Positions 1 to 6,931 of a stretch of DNA of 64,000 nt are shown here, one piece after another. Origin of the DNA: Lonepinella sp051851555 (lineage in GTDB: Bacteria > Pseudomonadota > Gammaproteobacteria > Enterobacterales > Pasteurellaceae); the NCBI RefSeq assembly GCF_051851555.1, contig NZ_JBPDVH010000002.1, positions 248,001-312,000 on the forward strand, given 5' to 3'. Made by a program: the position numbers and the translations under genes. Under the pieces are notes generated by a model. It was not told the origin of the DNA and ran no database searches. It worked only from the letters and a program-made list of their open reading frames with translations. Numbering within the stretch: position 1 is the stretch's first letter; each line of letters opens with the position of its first letter.

Positions 1-710
1 CTGCCTTCTTGATAAGTGTCCACCGACCAAAAACGGCTAGAATCTGGCGTTAACACCTCATCCATCAAGGTCAATGTCCCGTTTTCATCTAAACCAAATT
101 CAAATTTAGTGTCGCAAATAATAATCCCTTTCGTCAAGGCATAATTTGCCGCCGCTTTATATAACGCAATCGCCGAATCACGCACTTGCGCCGCTAACTC
201 CGCCCCAATTTGACGCTCACATTCTGCATAACTAATATTAATATCGTGATCGCCCACCTCTTCTTTGCTAGACGGCGTGAAAATCGGTTCGGGCAATTTG
301 CTTGCCTCCACTAACCCTTTCGGCAGTTCCAAGCCACAAATCGTGCCAGTTTGTTTATAATCTTTCAAACCCGAACCTGTTAAATAACCTCGCACAATGC
401 TTTCAATTTTAATCGGCGTTAAACGTTTACACACCACCGCCCGATCTTTCACTAAATCCGCCTCGGCTTTCGGTAACACATCATACACCGTATCGCCAGT
501 AAAATGATTCGGCATAATATGGGCTAATTTGTTAAACCAAAAGTTCGAAATTTGGGTCAAGATCTCACCCTTGCGTGGAATCGGATCACCCAGAATCACA
601 TCAAACGCCGACAGCCGATCCGTCGCCACCATTAACATCCGTTTATCATCAATTTCATAAAGATCACGCACTTTGCCCGAATAGATTTTTTTAAGACTTA
701 ATTCTGCCAT
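1..710 (-). CDS. purC: Phosphoribosylaminoimidazole-succinocarboxamide synthase (SAICAR synthetase), 3' end cut by window edge
   Basis: Reading from the ATG at 710 gives a protein beginning MAELSLKKIYSGKVRDLYEI, with the family's VATDRLSAFDV nucleotide-site motif and, further on, IVRGYLTGSGLKDY and ICDTKFEFG. It joins CAIR and aspartate in an ATP-dependent step of de novo purine synthesis in the cytoplasm. About 236 codons lie in the window and the C-terminus runs off the left edge, so the frame has no stop here. The length and motif order suggest the longer PurC form with an extra C-terminal part, as in H. influenzae. A PurR box and a clear -10 element lie upstream at 762-801, so purine repression is expected. 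Identification is confident; completeness cannot be judged. Confidence 0.95.
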   Translation of the reverse strand, partial: MAELSLKKIYSGKVRDLYEIDDKRMLMVATDRLSAFDVILGDPIPRKGEILTQISNFWFNKLAHIMPNHFTGDTVYDVLPKAEADLVKDRAVVCKRLTPIKIESIVRGYLTGSGLKDYKQTGTICGLELPKGLVEASKLPEPIFTPSSKEEVGDHDINISYAECERQIGAELAAQVRDSAIALYKAAANYALTKGIIICDTKFEFGLDENGTLTLMDEVLTPDSSRFWSVDTYQEG

Positions 711-748
711 TGGATTACCCTTGTTTGAGAAAATAAAAGGTGAAATAA

Positions 749-777
749 AAAACTGCGGTAAATTATACCGCAGTTTT
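749..777. promoter_or_regulatory. purC -10 element inside a perfect 12-bp inverted repeat
   Basis: The minus strand has TATAAT at 767-762, about 50 bases before the purC start. It sits across the loop and one arm of a perfect inverted repeat, AAAACTGCGGTA (749-760), loop AATTA, TACCGCAGTTTT (766-777). As RNA the hairpin could form only in transcripts that read through from outside. The arms resemble, but do not match, the uptake signal core. Confidence 0.6.
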
Positions 778-789
778 CAAGCAAAAAAA

Positions 790-801
790 GCAAACGTTTG
801 C
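790..801 (-). promoter_or_regulatory. PurR operator upstream of purC
   Basis: GCAAACGTTTGC is the perfect palindromic core of the PurR box known from Escherichia coli. It lies about 22 bases upstream of the purC -10 element, overlapping the expected -35 region, where a bound repressor would block polymerase. The same 12 bases recur at 60488-60499 in front of the NCS2 permease. Confidence 0.85.
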
Positions 802-864
802 ATTTTGGTGGGAAATTTTTGTGATCTCTTCCTTTTTAATGCTCGTTCAGTTATCACTTTGATT

Positions 865-1191
865 TCAAGTTGAATAAAAATCCTTGTCTGCTATCCAATT
901 CTTAATTGTTTTGATTTGTGTTGGTGTGCTAGCGAAATTAAAGGTTTTTCGTTTATTATTGAATTTTACGCCCAAAATATAAACCACTTCATTGTCATTA
1001 TCTATGTCATACAAAAAGTAAATATTCCTCACTACAATGTATTTATATTTTGTTGTTCCCCAATAGGGACGTAAATTATAATTTTGTGAAAGCTGATATA
1101 GCAAAAATTCATGTTGAATATCATCCAAATACACATCAATAAAATTTGCTATATACACATTGGCAAAATAGACCGAATAAGGTTTAAACAT
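865..1191 (-). CDS. Probable RelE/ParE-superfamily toxin of a two-gene module
   Basis: A 108-residue protein. The stretch TTKYKYIVVRNIYFLYDI followed by VVYILGVKFNNKRK resembles the last strands of the RelE/ParE fold, where a YR-I-V segment leads into a Y-I/L-x-V strand and a basic end. These toxins cleave mRNA on the ribosome (RelE) or poison gyrase (ParE); which applies cannot be told. The start overlaps the end of the upstream 60-codon gene by 8 bases, the usual antitoxin-first layout. The N-terminal half is aromatic-rich and does not match a family I recognise, so the assignment is tentative. Confidence 0.5.
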   Translation of the reverse strand: MFKPYSVYFANVYIANFIDVYLDDIQHEFLLYQLSQNYNLRPYWGTTKYKYIVVRNIYFLYDIDNDNEVVYILGVKFNNKRKTFNFASTPTQIKTIKNWIADKDFYST

Positions 1192-1366
1192 TTTGCTTAT
1201 TCTTTCTTGATGTCATCTGCACTGCAACACCCTTTTCAAAATCTGCATAAAATTGTGCGGTTGCCAATGCAGCCCAGATTTTTTCTTGATTAGTAAACAC
1301 TTGATCTTCTTCTGAAATTTCATTCTCAGTAGAGATAAACTTATTCGGATTAAGAGCCAGTTCCAT
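1184..1366 (-). CDS. Probable antitoxin partner of the downstream RelE/ParE-like gene
   Basis: A 60-residue protein with an acidic first half (STENEISEEDQVF) and a basic C-terminal end (TSRKNKQNV). It overlaps the following toxin-like gene by 8 bases, so the two are probably translationally coupled. Size, charge pattern and position fit a type II antitoxin, but no DNA-binding domain is recognisable. A copy of the repeated 20-base CRP-like motif lies 72 bases upstream (1438-1457) and may belong to its promoter. The role is inferred from context only. Confidence 0.45.
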   Translation of the reverse strand: MELALNPNKFISTENEISEEDQVFTNQEKIWAALATAQFYADFEKGVAVQMTSRKNKQNV

Positions 1367-1437
1367 ATTTCCCCCTTTTCGTAAAACTGTTTATCAGTCT
1401 AATCCGTAACCAAAAGGAAAGCAAATTTTTTAAGGTT

Positions 1438-1457
1438 ATTTTTGTGATCTTGATTCC
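1438..1457 (-). repeat. 20-base dispersed repeat with CRP-like half site, copy 1
   Basis: Minus strand reads GGAATCAAGATCACAAAAAT. Exact copies occur on the plus strand at 22370, 23451 and 34295. The TCACA arm with a TGGAA partner six bases away resembles a degenerate CRP site. Here it lies upstream of the 1184-1366 gene; the related sequence at 809-822 shares only the first part. Confidence 0.7.
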
Positions 1458-1577
1458 AAATTTGGAAAATTACTTTTGTCACCATTTTTATTTCCTATTA
1501 TTCTTAAATCATCTTAAAAATGGTAAATACCATAAGGAAAAATGAATGATAAATTATATTTCTCGCCTCACTGTATC

Positions 1578-1689
1578 CAAAACAAGACAATAGTCCTAGC
1601 CATTATCGGAACCCACACAAAACAACGACATAGTTAAAGCCAAGCAACTTTGGCAACAAATCAAACAGGAACTAAAAAATAACCATTAA
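1578..1689 (+). pseudogene. Remnant of a HigB/RelE-type toxin (C-terminal end, frameshifted)
   Basis: No open frame exists. Reading from 1578 gives QNKTIVLAIIGTHT; shifting one frame near 1620 gives QNNDIVKAKQLWQQIKQELK and a stop at 1687-1689. Joined, this matches the C-terminal end of addiction-module killer proteins of the phage Gp49/HigB family, which typically read I-L-L-L-x-G-G-D-K-S-T-Q-x-x-D-I and then an amphipathic helix. The N-terminal two thirds are not recognisable upstream. The stop overlaps the old start of the antitoxin remnant, as in intact pairs. Confidence 0.6.
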
Positions 1690-1960
1690 AACCCGAGAAT
1701 TTGATGCAGCACGCTATCTTAAAGATGAAGAAATGATGGCTGTTTATCTTGCCATGGCTTTAGAAGAAGGCTCAGCAGAAGAATTTATCCACGCCCTAAA
1801 TACCGTCGCTCGAGCTAAAGGGATGTCCGAGATTGCCGAAAAATCAGGCATCGGCTGAGAAACTCTCTCAAGCGAAAAAACACGTTTTGATACTATTTTA
1901 AAAATTATTACCGCTCTTGGGTTAAATCTCTCCATTTCTCCGAAAATGGCGTTATCCTAA
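1679..1960 (+). pseudogene. Remnant of a HigA-type addiction-module antitoxin (lost start, in-frame stop)
   Basis: The frame from 1679 to 1960 is 94 codons and reads TIKTREFDAARYLKDEE, then a helix-turn-helix-like region, then TRFDTILKIITALGLNLS. This matches the HigA-like antidote family, whose members usually start M-T-x-K-T-R. Here the expected ATG is ATA (1679-1681), and a TGA at 1856-1858 interrupts the recognition-helix region after KSGIG. A few residues also seem lost there. Both defects argue for decay rather than sequencing error, but each is a single base. Confidence 0.7.
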
Positions 1961-1990
1961 TATAGCGTAAAACGCCCTTAAACAAGGGTG

Positions 1991-2392
1991 TTATGACCAC
2001 CAATTCTCCAACATTAACCCATCTACTCGCTCAAATTCTTTGGTGTTATTGGTCACACAAACCAAACCTTGACTGCGAGCGTGTCCTGCAATCATACTGT
2101 CATAAGCACCAATTGGCGTGCCTTTACGGGCGAGATCGGATCGAATATTGCCTGTATGACTACTGGCTTTAGCGTCATAATCAAGTACCACAAGATTGCC
2201 AACGAAATAATCAATTTCAAAGCGATTTTTGACGGGATTACTGGACTTATCCGCCCCGTAATAAAGCTCCATTAAAGTCACCGAACTGATACAAACTTGA
2301 TCTTCATATTGGGCTAACTTTTGCACCACGTAAATCGGATTTTGTTTAATAGCGTAAATACAGATATTGGTATCCAACATATATTTCAACAT
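1991..2392 (-). CDS. vapC: VapC-type PIN-domain ribonuclease toxin
   Basis: A 133-residue PIN domain, the usual VapC length. The acidic metal-binding set is visible: D7 in MLDTN, E42 in LMELYYGAD, D98 in PIGAYDSMIAGHA, followed by the VTNNTKEFERV strand typical of the fourth conserved region. VapC toxins are Mg-dependent endoribonucleases; several enterobacterial members cut initiator tRNA, and the exact target here is unknown. The start lies two bases beyond the vapB stop, so the pair is one operon. All expected catalytic positions are present and the toxin looks intact. Confidence 0.93.
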   Translation of the reverse strand: MLKYMLDTNICIYAIKQNPIYVVQKLAQYEDQVCISSVTLMELYYGADKSSNPVKNRFEIDYFVGNLVVLDYDAKASSHTGNIRSDLARKGTPIGAYDSMIAGHARSQGLVCVTNNTKEFERVDGLMLENWWS

Positions 2393-2394
2393 TA

Positions 2395-2628
2395 TTAAAA
2401 CCCTTCTCTTTCTTGAGCTTCGGGCTGATCACGATTGGAAAAACAATCTTCGGTTAATTGTGATTGTCTATTGGCCCACGCTTGCCAACGTTCCCCCACT
2501 GGCACAAGAATACGAGTATTGCCCACACTAATCACTTCCACTTGTTTGATATAATCAGGAAAAGCCACCGCCTGTGGAAGGCGTACGGCTTGATTGCGAT
2601 TATTTTTAAAAATACTGGCGGTTTGCAT
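2395..2628 (-). CDS. vapB: VapB-type antitoxin
   Basis: From ATG 2628 the protein is 77 residues and starts MQTASIFKNNRNQAVRLPQA, the swapped-hairpin DNA-binding motif of VapB/MazE-like antitoxins. The C-terminal tail is polar (LTEDCFSNRDQPEAQ), as expected for the toxin-wrapping part. The frame is open further upstream to 2691, but those residues lack family similarity and the ATG at 2628 follows a good purine-rich ribosome site, so the shorter start is chosen. It directly precedes vapC and probably represses the operon with it. Confidence 0.9.
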   Translation of the reverse strand: MQTASIFKNNRNQAVRLPQAVAFPDYIKQVEVISVGNTRILVPVGERWQAWANRQSQLTEDCFSNRDQPEAQEREGF

Positions 2629-2778
2629 TTGATTTCTCCTAAAATGGATTGTATATGTCTTGAGTATATACCAGTAAGGGAGATATGGCAAGATATGCTA
2701 TTTTTTAAGAAATTTCACCGCAGTTTTGATCCTTAAAATGTACATAGATATAAGATGAATGTTCTTCTAACAACATTT

Positions 2779-2994
2779 CTACGATTTAGATAATGTAGCA
2801 AGTTTTTCTTTTACTATTTTTTTCTGCTCCCCTTTTAAACCATTTTTTAATGCCAAATTAGGATCGCCATTTTCTGCTGATTTTTCCAACCATTCAAATA
2901 CACGGTTGTCTTTTTCAGAAAAGTATTTAACCCCTAACTCATAATAAATTATTGTCTTATTATAAAGAACTATAAACGACAGCTTGTGTCGCAC
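2779..2994 (-). CDS. Small protein resembling a single Sel1-like repeat, possibly a gene fragment
   Basis: 71 residues. The segment YYELGVKYFSEKDNRVFEWL plus EKSAENGDPNLAL matches the A-x-x-x-L-G-x-x-Y ... A-x-x-W-x-x-K-A-A-E-x-G-D pattern of a Sel1-like repeat, a two-helix protein-interaction unit. Sel1 proteins normally carry many repeats and a signal peptide, neither of which is seen, so this may be the 3' remnant of a longer gene. It lies just downstream of the HEPN gene on the same strand. Whether it is expressed is unknown. Confidence 0.4.
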   Translation of the reverse strand: MRHKLSFIVLYNKTIIYYELGVKYFSEKDNRVFEWLEKSAENGDPNLALKNGLKGEQKKIVKEKLATLSKS

Positions 2995-3018
2995 CGCAAT
3001 TTTTGTATAAAATTGTCC

Positions 3019-3666
3019 CTATTCTTTCACCACAGGATAAAACGGCTTGCCCCAATCCACTTCGTTATGGTTATTCATCATAATCTGCAACATTTCTGGC
3101 AAAAGTGCGGTTAAAATTCGACAACTATCTCTCACTTGATCACGATTGGTGGAACTACCATAGGTTGAGCCGCCGTGAATAATTTGATTACGCATAACAT
3201 ATAAACGATCAAATAAAAATAATAAAATACCTGCTGTATTTCTATCCTCTAATACCAAACGGAAATTTTGAATACTCTTAGCTCTTGCATTGTTATACTT
3301 AATTTCTGAAATTTTGCCATTATGGAAATCCCAAAATGCTTTCAATAAGAATTTGTTATCTAGCAATTTCCCAATAGCTTGTCTTGAATCATACCAAACA
3401 ATATGCTCTATCTTCCCAGCCTTATCTAAAGAACAAAGGCTCTTTAAAAAACGCTCAAAACTAATTCTATCTCCTCCCAATACACTCAATTCTTTCGCAT
3501 AAGCCGCATTAAAAGCAATCCATAAAGAAACAAATTTCATATCTTCATTTTCTTCTATTTCTGCTCTTTTTAGCCAACTAATGGAACGGTGAATACGCAA
3601 GCGGAAGTTTTCGTTAAAATTATCACGGATGGATTTGTAATGGGTTTCGAGTTCAGTGATTTGCAT
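3019..3666 (-). CDS. HEPN-domain protein of unknown target
   Basis: Starting at ATG 3666 (MQITELETHY) the protein has 215 residues. The frame is open upstream to 3744, but that part is hydrophobic and low in family-like character. Near the C-terminus it has LFDRLYVMRNQIIHGGSTYG, the R-x(4)-H motif (R159, H164) that marks HEPN domains. HEPN proteins are all-helical, often RNases in toxin-antitoxin and anti-phage systems, though many only bind. There is no adjacent MNT nucleotidyltransferase antitoxin. It opens the run of island genes toward the GTPase. Domain call is good; function is unknown. Confidence 0.65.
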   Translation of the reverse strand: MQITELETHYKSIRDNFNENFRLRIHRSISWLKRAEIEENEDMKFVSLWIAFNAAYAKELSVLGGDRISFERFLKSLCSLDKAGKIEHIVWYDSRQAIGKLLDNKFLLKAFWDFHNGKISEIKYNNARAKSIQNFRLVLEDRNTAGILLFLFDRLYVMRNQIIHGGSTYGSSTNRDQVRDSCRILTALLPEMLQIMMNNHNEVDWGKPFYPVVKE

Positions 3667-3776
3667 ATAAATTAACCTTGTATAACTATTGGGAAAATAA
3701 CCAAAAGAGAAATGCACAAAAAATTTCAGCCCAATAAAAATCACTGGACTGAAATTTATTTACATTTTTTAATGTT

Positions 3777-4118
3777 TTAATCAAACCAACGAGATAATGT
3801 TTCTTTGGCTTGTTGAACGTGTTTTTCTTTAATATAAGCAGACACGGTTGCAATCGCCAACGTCAACACCCCTAAGTCATCAGAATATCCAACGACTGGA
3901 ATCAAATCAGGAATCGCATCAATCGGCGAAATAAAATAACCCAAAGCACCAAAAATGGCTGTTTTTGCCCATATCGGCGTATCAGAATCCGTAGCGGCAT
4001 AATACATTTTTAATGCAAGCTCCACTAAATCCTTACCTGCTGATTTTGCATAATTGGTTAATTTATCCCAAAAGCTATCTTCGGAATATTCTTTTTCATA
4101 TTGGCTGTTATCTGACAT
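3777..4118 (-). CDS. YkvA/DUF1232-family small membrane protein
   Basis: 113 residues. The core GALGYFISPIDAIPDLIPVV followed by GYSDDLGVLTLAI is the diagnostic DUF1232 (YkvA) signature, which forms a membrane hairpin. The biochemical role of the family is not known. N- and C-terminal parts are charged (EKEYSEDSFWDKL; KETLSRWF). It is on the same strand as the zinc-ribbon gene and the GTPase just upstream, with gaps of 28 and 48 bases, and probably shares their transcript. Confidence 0.85.
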   Translation of the reverse strand: MSDNSQYEKEYSEDSFWDKLTNYAKSAGKDLVELALKMYYAATDSDTPIWAKTAIFGALGYFISPIDAIPDLIPVVGYSDDLGVLTLAIATVSAYIKEKHVQQAKETLSRWFD

Positions 4119-4146
4119 ACGTCATCTCCTATTGTTGTTAATCAAA

Positions 4147-4362
4147 TTAGTTAAGTAATTTCTTAATAAAATTAAGAATTATATGTTGTGGTCCATAACG
4201 TGGATCACGCTCAGGACATTCAACATCAATCAATTTTGCTCCACAATCAGGACAAGTATTCCCCGTTCCAACAGGAAATCTCACATCACTGGTAATCAGC
4301 GGTGTTTTAAAATCACATTTGGAACATTTTTGATAAAAATAAACTTTTGGGGGCATTGGCAT
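4147..4362 (-). CDS. Small zinc-ribbon protein
   Basis: 71 residues from ATG 4362, which follows AAGGA at a good distance; a GTG two codons earlier is less likely. Two CxxC knuckles, KCSKCDF and NTCPDCGAK, are about 20 residues apart and define a rubredoxin-like zinc ribbon. The tail ends in a hydrophobic-basic helix (HIILNFIKKLLN). Such ribbons mediate protein or nucleic-acid contacts. It sits between the GTPase and the YkvA protein, all same-strand, suggesting an accessory subunit. No function is assigned. Confidence 0.7.
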   Translation of the reverse strand: MPMPPKVYFYQKCSKCDFKTPLITSDVRFPVGTGNTCPDCGAKLIDVECPERDPRYGPQHIILNFIKKLLN

Positions 4363-4416
4363 AATCACCGTCCTTATAACATTGTGTACTAGTATTGAAT
4401 TTACAATCTACCCAAA

Positions 4417-5328
4417 TCATCCAAAGAACGTATTCCATAATCCTTTCACAACCTTAACAATATCTTTTTTGACACTTTTGATTACTGTTTTAACGGGAGT
4501 AGGAATAGGAAGAACGTCTAAGGCAGTATCTATAACATTCTCAACAATATTACCAAAAGCATCTTGTGCATCAGATTTTGCTTCTGTCGTTTGATTATCT
4601 TTATCTACACTAGCTAACAAGCTACTCTTTGCATTTTGGGGTACCTTATTAACAATTTTTGTAACAAGTTTATCAATATTATAACGATCAAATTTACATT
4701 CATCCTCGATAAACTCACAAGCAACAGGAACTACATCATCAGAATCAATATTAAATGCGTCACTAATACGAGCTTGATTTTGACTAATAATGTCTAATTG
4801 TTTGTCTGAAGGTTGATAAGTCTCATAATTCCACCCCCTCGTTGGTTCAGCTTTATCCGATTGACTTAATACAAAAATGATTTGCTCTTTCTTATATTTC
4901 TGAATCAGCCATTCGTAAAAACGTTCATCATCAACATTAGCACGATCATCAACTTTAATAACCCATAAAATAATATCAAGATCCTTTATCTTATCTTCAT
5001 AAAGTTGAAGATATTCTTCGTGACGTTCTTTATTTTCTGCAATACCAGGTAAATCCACAAAAGCAATTTCTCGAGAACCAATAGCTAATTTTTCTTCTTG
5101 GAAAGATCGAGTACATCCACCGACTCCCCCTGTTTTAAACACTCTTTTTCCTACAAGTGAATTGGCAAGTGTAGATTTTCCCGCTCCTGATTTTCCCATA
5201 ATTCCTACTCGTGGCGTATAGAAAATAGTTTTTTCTAAATGCGTTTTCATTAGTTCTCTAACATCAATAGGCATTTTTGATAATACACTATTAAGTTGTT
5301 CACTAGTTTGTTGACGATTTATAGACAT
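4417..5328 (-). CDS. YfjP-type Era-like GTPase
   Basis: 303 residues. G motifs are visible in order: P-loop GKSGAGKS (45-52), switch I threonine in GGCTRSF (T73), DLPG (92-95), and SQSDK (155-159) in place of the canonical NKxD. The C-terminal third is helical, with an amphipathic stretch near VLPIPTPVKTVIKSVKKDI and a hydrophobic end, suggesting membrane contact. It resembles the YfjP/YeeP GTPases of E. coli cryptic prophages, where a WYL-type regulator (YfjR) lies nearby, as here. It heads a same-strand run with the zinc-ribbon and YkvA genes. The physiological role is unknown. Confidence 0.8.
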   Translation of the reverse strand: MSINRQQTSEQLNSVLSKMPIDVRELMKTHLEKTIFYTPRVGIMGKSGAGKSTLANSLVGKRVFKTGGVGGCTRSFQEEKLAIGSREIAFVDLPGIAENKERHEEYLQLYEDKIKDLDIILWVIKVDDRANVDDERFYEWLIQKYKKEQIIFVLSQSDKAEPTRGWNYETYQPSDKQLDIISQNQARISDAFNIDSDDVVPVACEFIEDECKFDRYNIDKLVTKIVNKVPQNAKSSLLASVDKDNQTTEAKSDAQDAFGNIVENVIDTALDVLPIPTPVKTVIKSVKKDIVKVVKGLWNTFFG

Positions 5329-5386
5329 AAATAACTCCTTAATTAAATGATTAATCTATATATTTGTTTTCAACATTGTTTAAATC

Positions 5387-5725
5387 TTATTTTTTAAATA
5401 AGACCTTAACCCTACCATTCGCCAAATCCCTCCCAATCTCATAATCAGGATCATAAGTAAAAGCATTGTGAGCAACGATGCCTGCCAACGACAAAATACC
5501 CCATTTGCTTTTTACTAATCCTGTTAAAACTGATGCAATACGATTTTGCGTATAAACTCGGCAAGTTAAGCCCCGATTTTCAATAAGGCTTTCCAGTTCG
5601 GCACAAAGGGGTAACATATCGCTGAGTTCCACAAAGCAAACTTCAAAGCTAGCTCGCTGGTCAATTAAGGTTGGGTATTGTGCAAAACCGTCTTTATAAT
5701 CAATTTGGGTAACTGGTTTGCTCAT
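5387..5725 (-). CDS. Unrecognised 112-residue protein coupled to the WYL regulator
   Basis: The start overlaps the WYL gene's stop by 4 bases, so the two are translationally coupled. No domain is recognised. The N-terminal half is acidic with three cysteines (EVCFVELSDMLPLCAEL, LTCRVY). The C-terminal half has a short hydrophobic run, WGILSLAGIVAHNAF, and then YEIGRDLANGRVKVLFKK. It could be a small regulator partner or an effector controlled by the WYL protein. Nothing else can be said from sequence. Confidence 0.6.
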   Translation of the reverse strand: MSKPVTQIDYKDGFAQYPTLIDQRASFEVCFVELSDMLPLCAELESLIENRGLTCRVYTQNRIASVLTGLVKSKWGILSLAGIVAHNAFTYDPDYEIGRDLANGRVKVLFKK

Positions 5726-6618
5726 TTTTTCTCTCCATTCGGTTTATCCATATAATTTTGCAAATTGGCAAAGATTTTTTCTTGTAATCCTTGTGGGCTG
5801 ATCACGGTTAAATGCGGAATCCAATATTGCACCACAGGAATCACATCCCATTCATTCACGTTTTCACAAGAAATAATCAGCTCTTTGTCTTTGGTTTGGT
5901 GAATAATTTTTTGATTCGGTAATAAATTGCGTCTTAAAAAATATGGGGCGGCGAATGTAGAAACCTGAATCGTTACTTCTGCTAATTGATTGCCGTGAGA
6001 AAGGCTGTCGTTGGTTTTAATTTGTTCAATCAAGGTTTGATTTGGGGTAAAGGTTTCATCAAGTATTTTAAGCAATGAAATTTGATTGAAACAAAAGGTT
6101 TTTTGTTTATCGTTTTCTGTACCGATTACATACCAAATGCCGTTTTTATTGGTCAACGCATAGGGGGCAAGTTGGCGGAAACTGCCTTGTTTTTCACCGC
6201 ACTTTTGGTAGTTGAAATCAATCAATTTATGCTGTTCAATGGCGGTTTTAATTAAATCAAACTCTTTTTGACGAGTGGAAATATCTTCGTATTCAATGCC
6301 TTTCACTTGCACGCTTTCGATGAGTTTTTCTTGGTAAAAATCTTGATCGATTTTTGGAAATAGATCCGCTACGCTAGCAAAGCGGGCAAAACGTTCGATG
6401 TCTTGTTGATTTAAAATGCCGTAGGCTTGGCGATTGAGTTTGTAGAGATTATTGCCGTTTTCTTCCCATTGGAGAAAATCAAGGCGTTTCATATCCCGTT
6501 GAAGAGTACGTGGATGAACGCCAAATTCTTCAGATAATTTTGTTAAATCAATGCGTTTTCCTTGATTTAATAAAAACAAAATCTGTGCGAGACGGTTGGC
6601 AAGTGTTTCGTTTTTCAT
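5722..6618 (-). CDS. WYL-domain transcriptional regulator with N-terminal HTH
   Basis: 298 residues. Residues 1-60 form a DeoR-like winged helix (LTKLSEEFGVHPRTLQRDMK), and the middle holds a WYL fold, with APYALTNKNGIWYVIGT marking the W-Y core strand. A C-terminal WCX-like extension follows (LRRNLLPNQKIIHQ to the end). WYL regulators sense a ligand, often nucleic-acid-derived, and frequently control phage-defence or DNA-damage loci. In E. coli CP4-57 a similar regulator (YfjR) accompanies the GTPase YfjP. A 7-base tandem repeat lies about 140 bases upstream and may affect expression. Confidence 0.85.
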   Translation of the reverse strand: MKNETLANRLAQILFLLNQGKRIDLTKLSEEFGVHPRTLQRDMKRLDFLQWEENGNNLYKLNRQAYGILNQQDIERFARFASVADLFPKIDQDFYQEKLIESVQVKGIEYEDISTRQKEFDLIKTAIEQHKLIDFNYQKCGEKQGSFRQLAPYALTNKNGIWYVIGTENDKQKTFCFNQISLLKILDETFTPNQTLIEQIKTNDSLSHGNQLAEVTIQVSTFAAPYFLRRNLLPNQKIIHQTKDKELIISCENVNEWDVIPVVQYWIPHLTVISPQGLQEKIFANLQNYMDKPNGEKK

Positions 6619-6758
6619 TTTGTTCCCCCGAAATTAATAACGTGAGAACAGTCTAACAAAGGGGGAACGACAGGTTGTGTCGCGTGGAAAAAAAGATTGA
6701 AAAAAGTAGTAAAAAAATGTTTGAAAGAAGAGAAACCGTCTAGGCGTAGAAATAGCCA

Positions 6759-6849
6759 GACATTCGACATTCGACATTCGACATTCGACATTCGACATTC
6801 GACATTCGACATTCGACATTCGACATTCGACATTCGACATTCGACATTC
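6759..6849. repeat. Tandem heptanucleotide repeat, about 13 units of CATTCGA
   Basis: From 6761 to 6844 there are exactly 12 perfect CATTCGA units, with GA before and CATTC after. All six frames through the repeat are open, which creates spurious reading frames (MSNVECR on minus, HSTFDIR on plus). It lies between hemA's 3' end and the WYL regulator's start. Perfect units suggest recent expansion or active slippage. No gene is supported in 6619-6931. Confidence 0.97.
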
Positions 6850-6931
6850 TCCTTGCAGTGTAACGAGGTTAAAATGGATTGCAAGAGAATTATCAAACAA
6901 TTATGTCAAAAAAGCAATAGTGGAAAATGAT

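Noticed and set aside
2464..2736. Plus-strand frame opposite vapB
   Set aside because: Antisense shadow of a well-supported antitoxin gene; no ribosome site.
6759..6849. CRISPR array
   Set aside because: The repeat unit is only 7 bases with no spacers. No cas genes are in the window.
6615..6930. Overlapping reading frames through the heptamer repeat, encoding MSNVECR or HSTFDIR repeats
   Set aside because: The 7-base unit has no stop in any frame, so open frames are expected. They start at TTG or inside the repeat, have no ribosome site and end in low-quality sequence.
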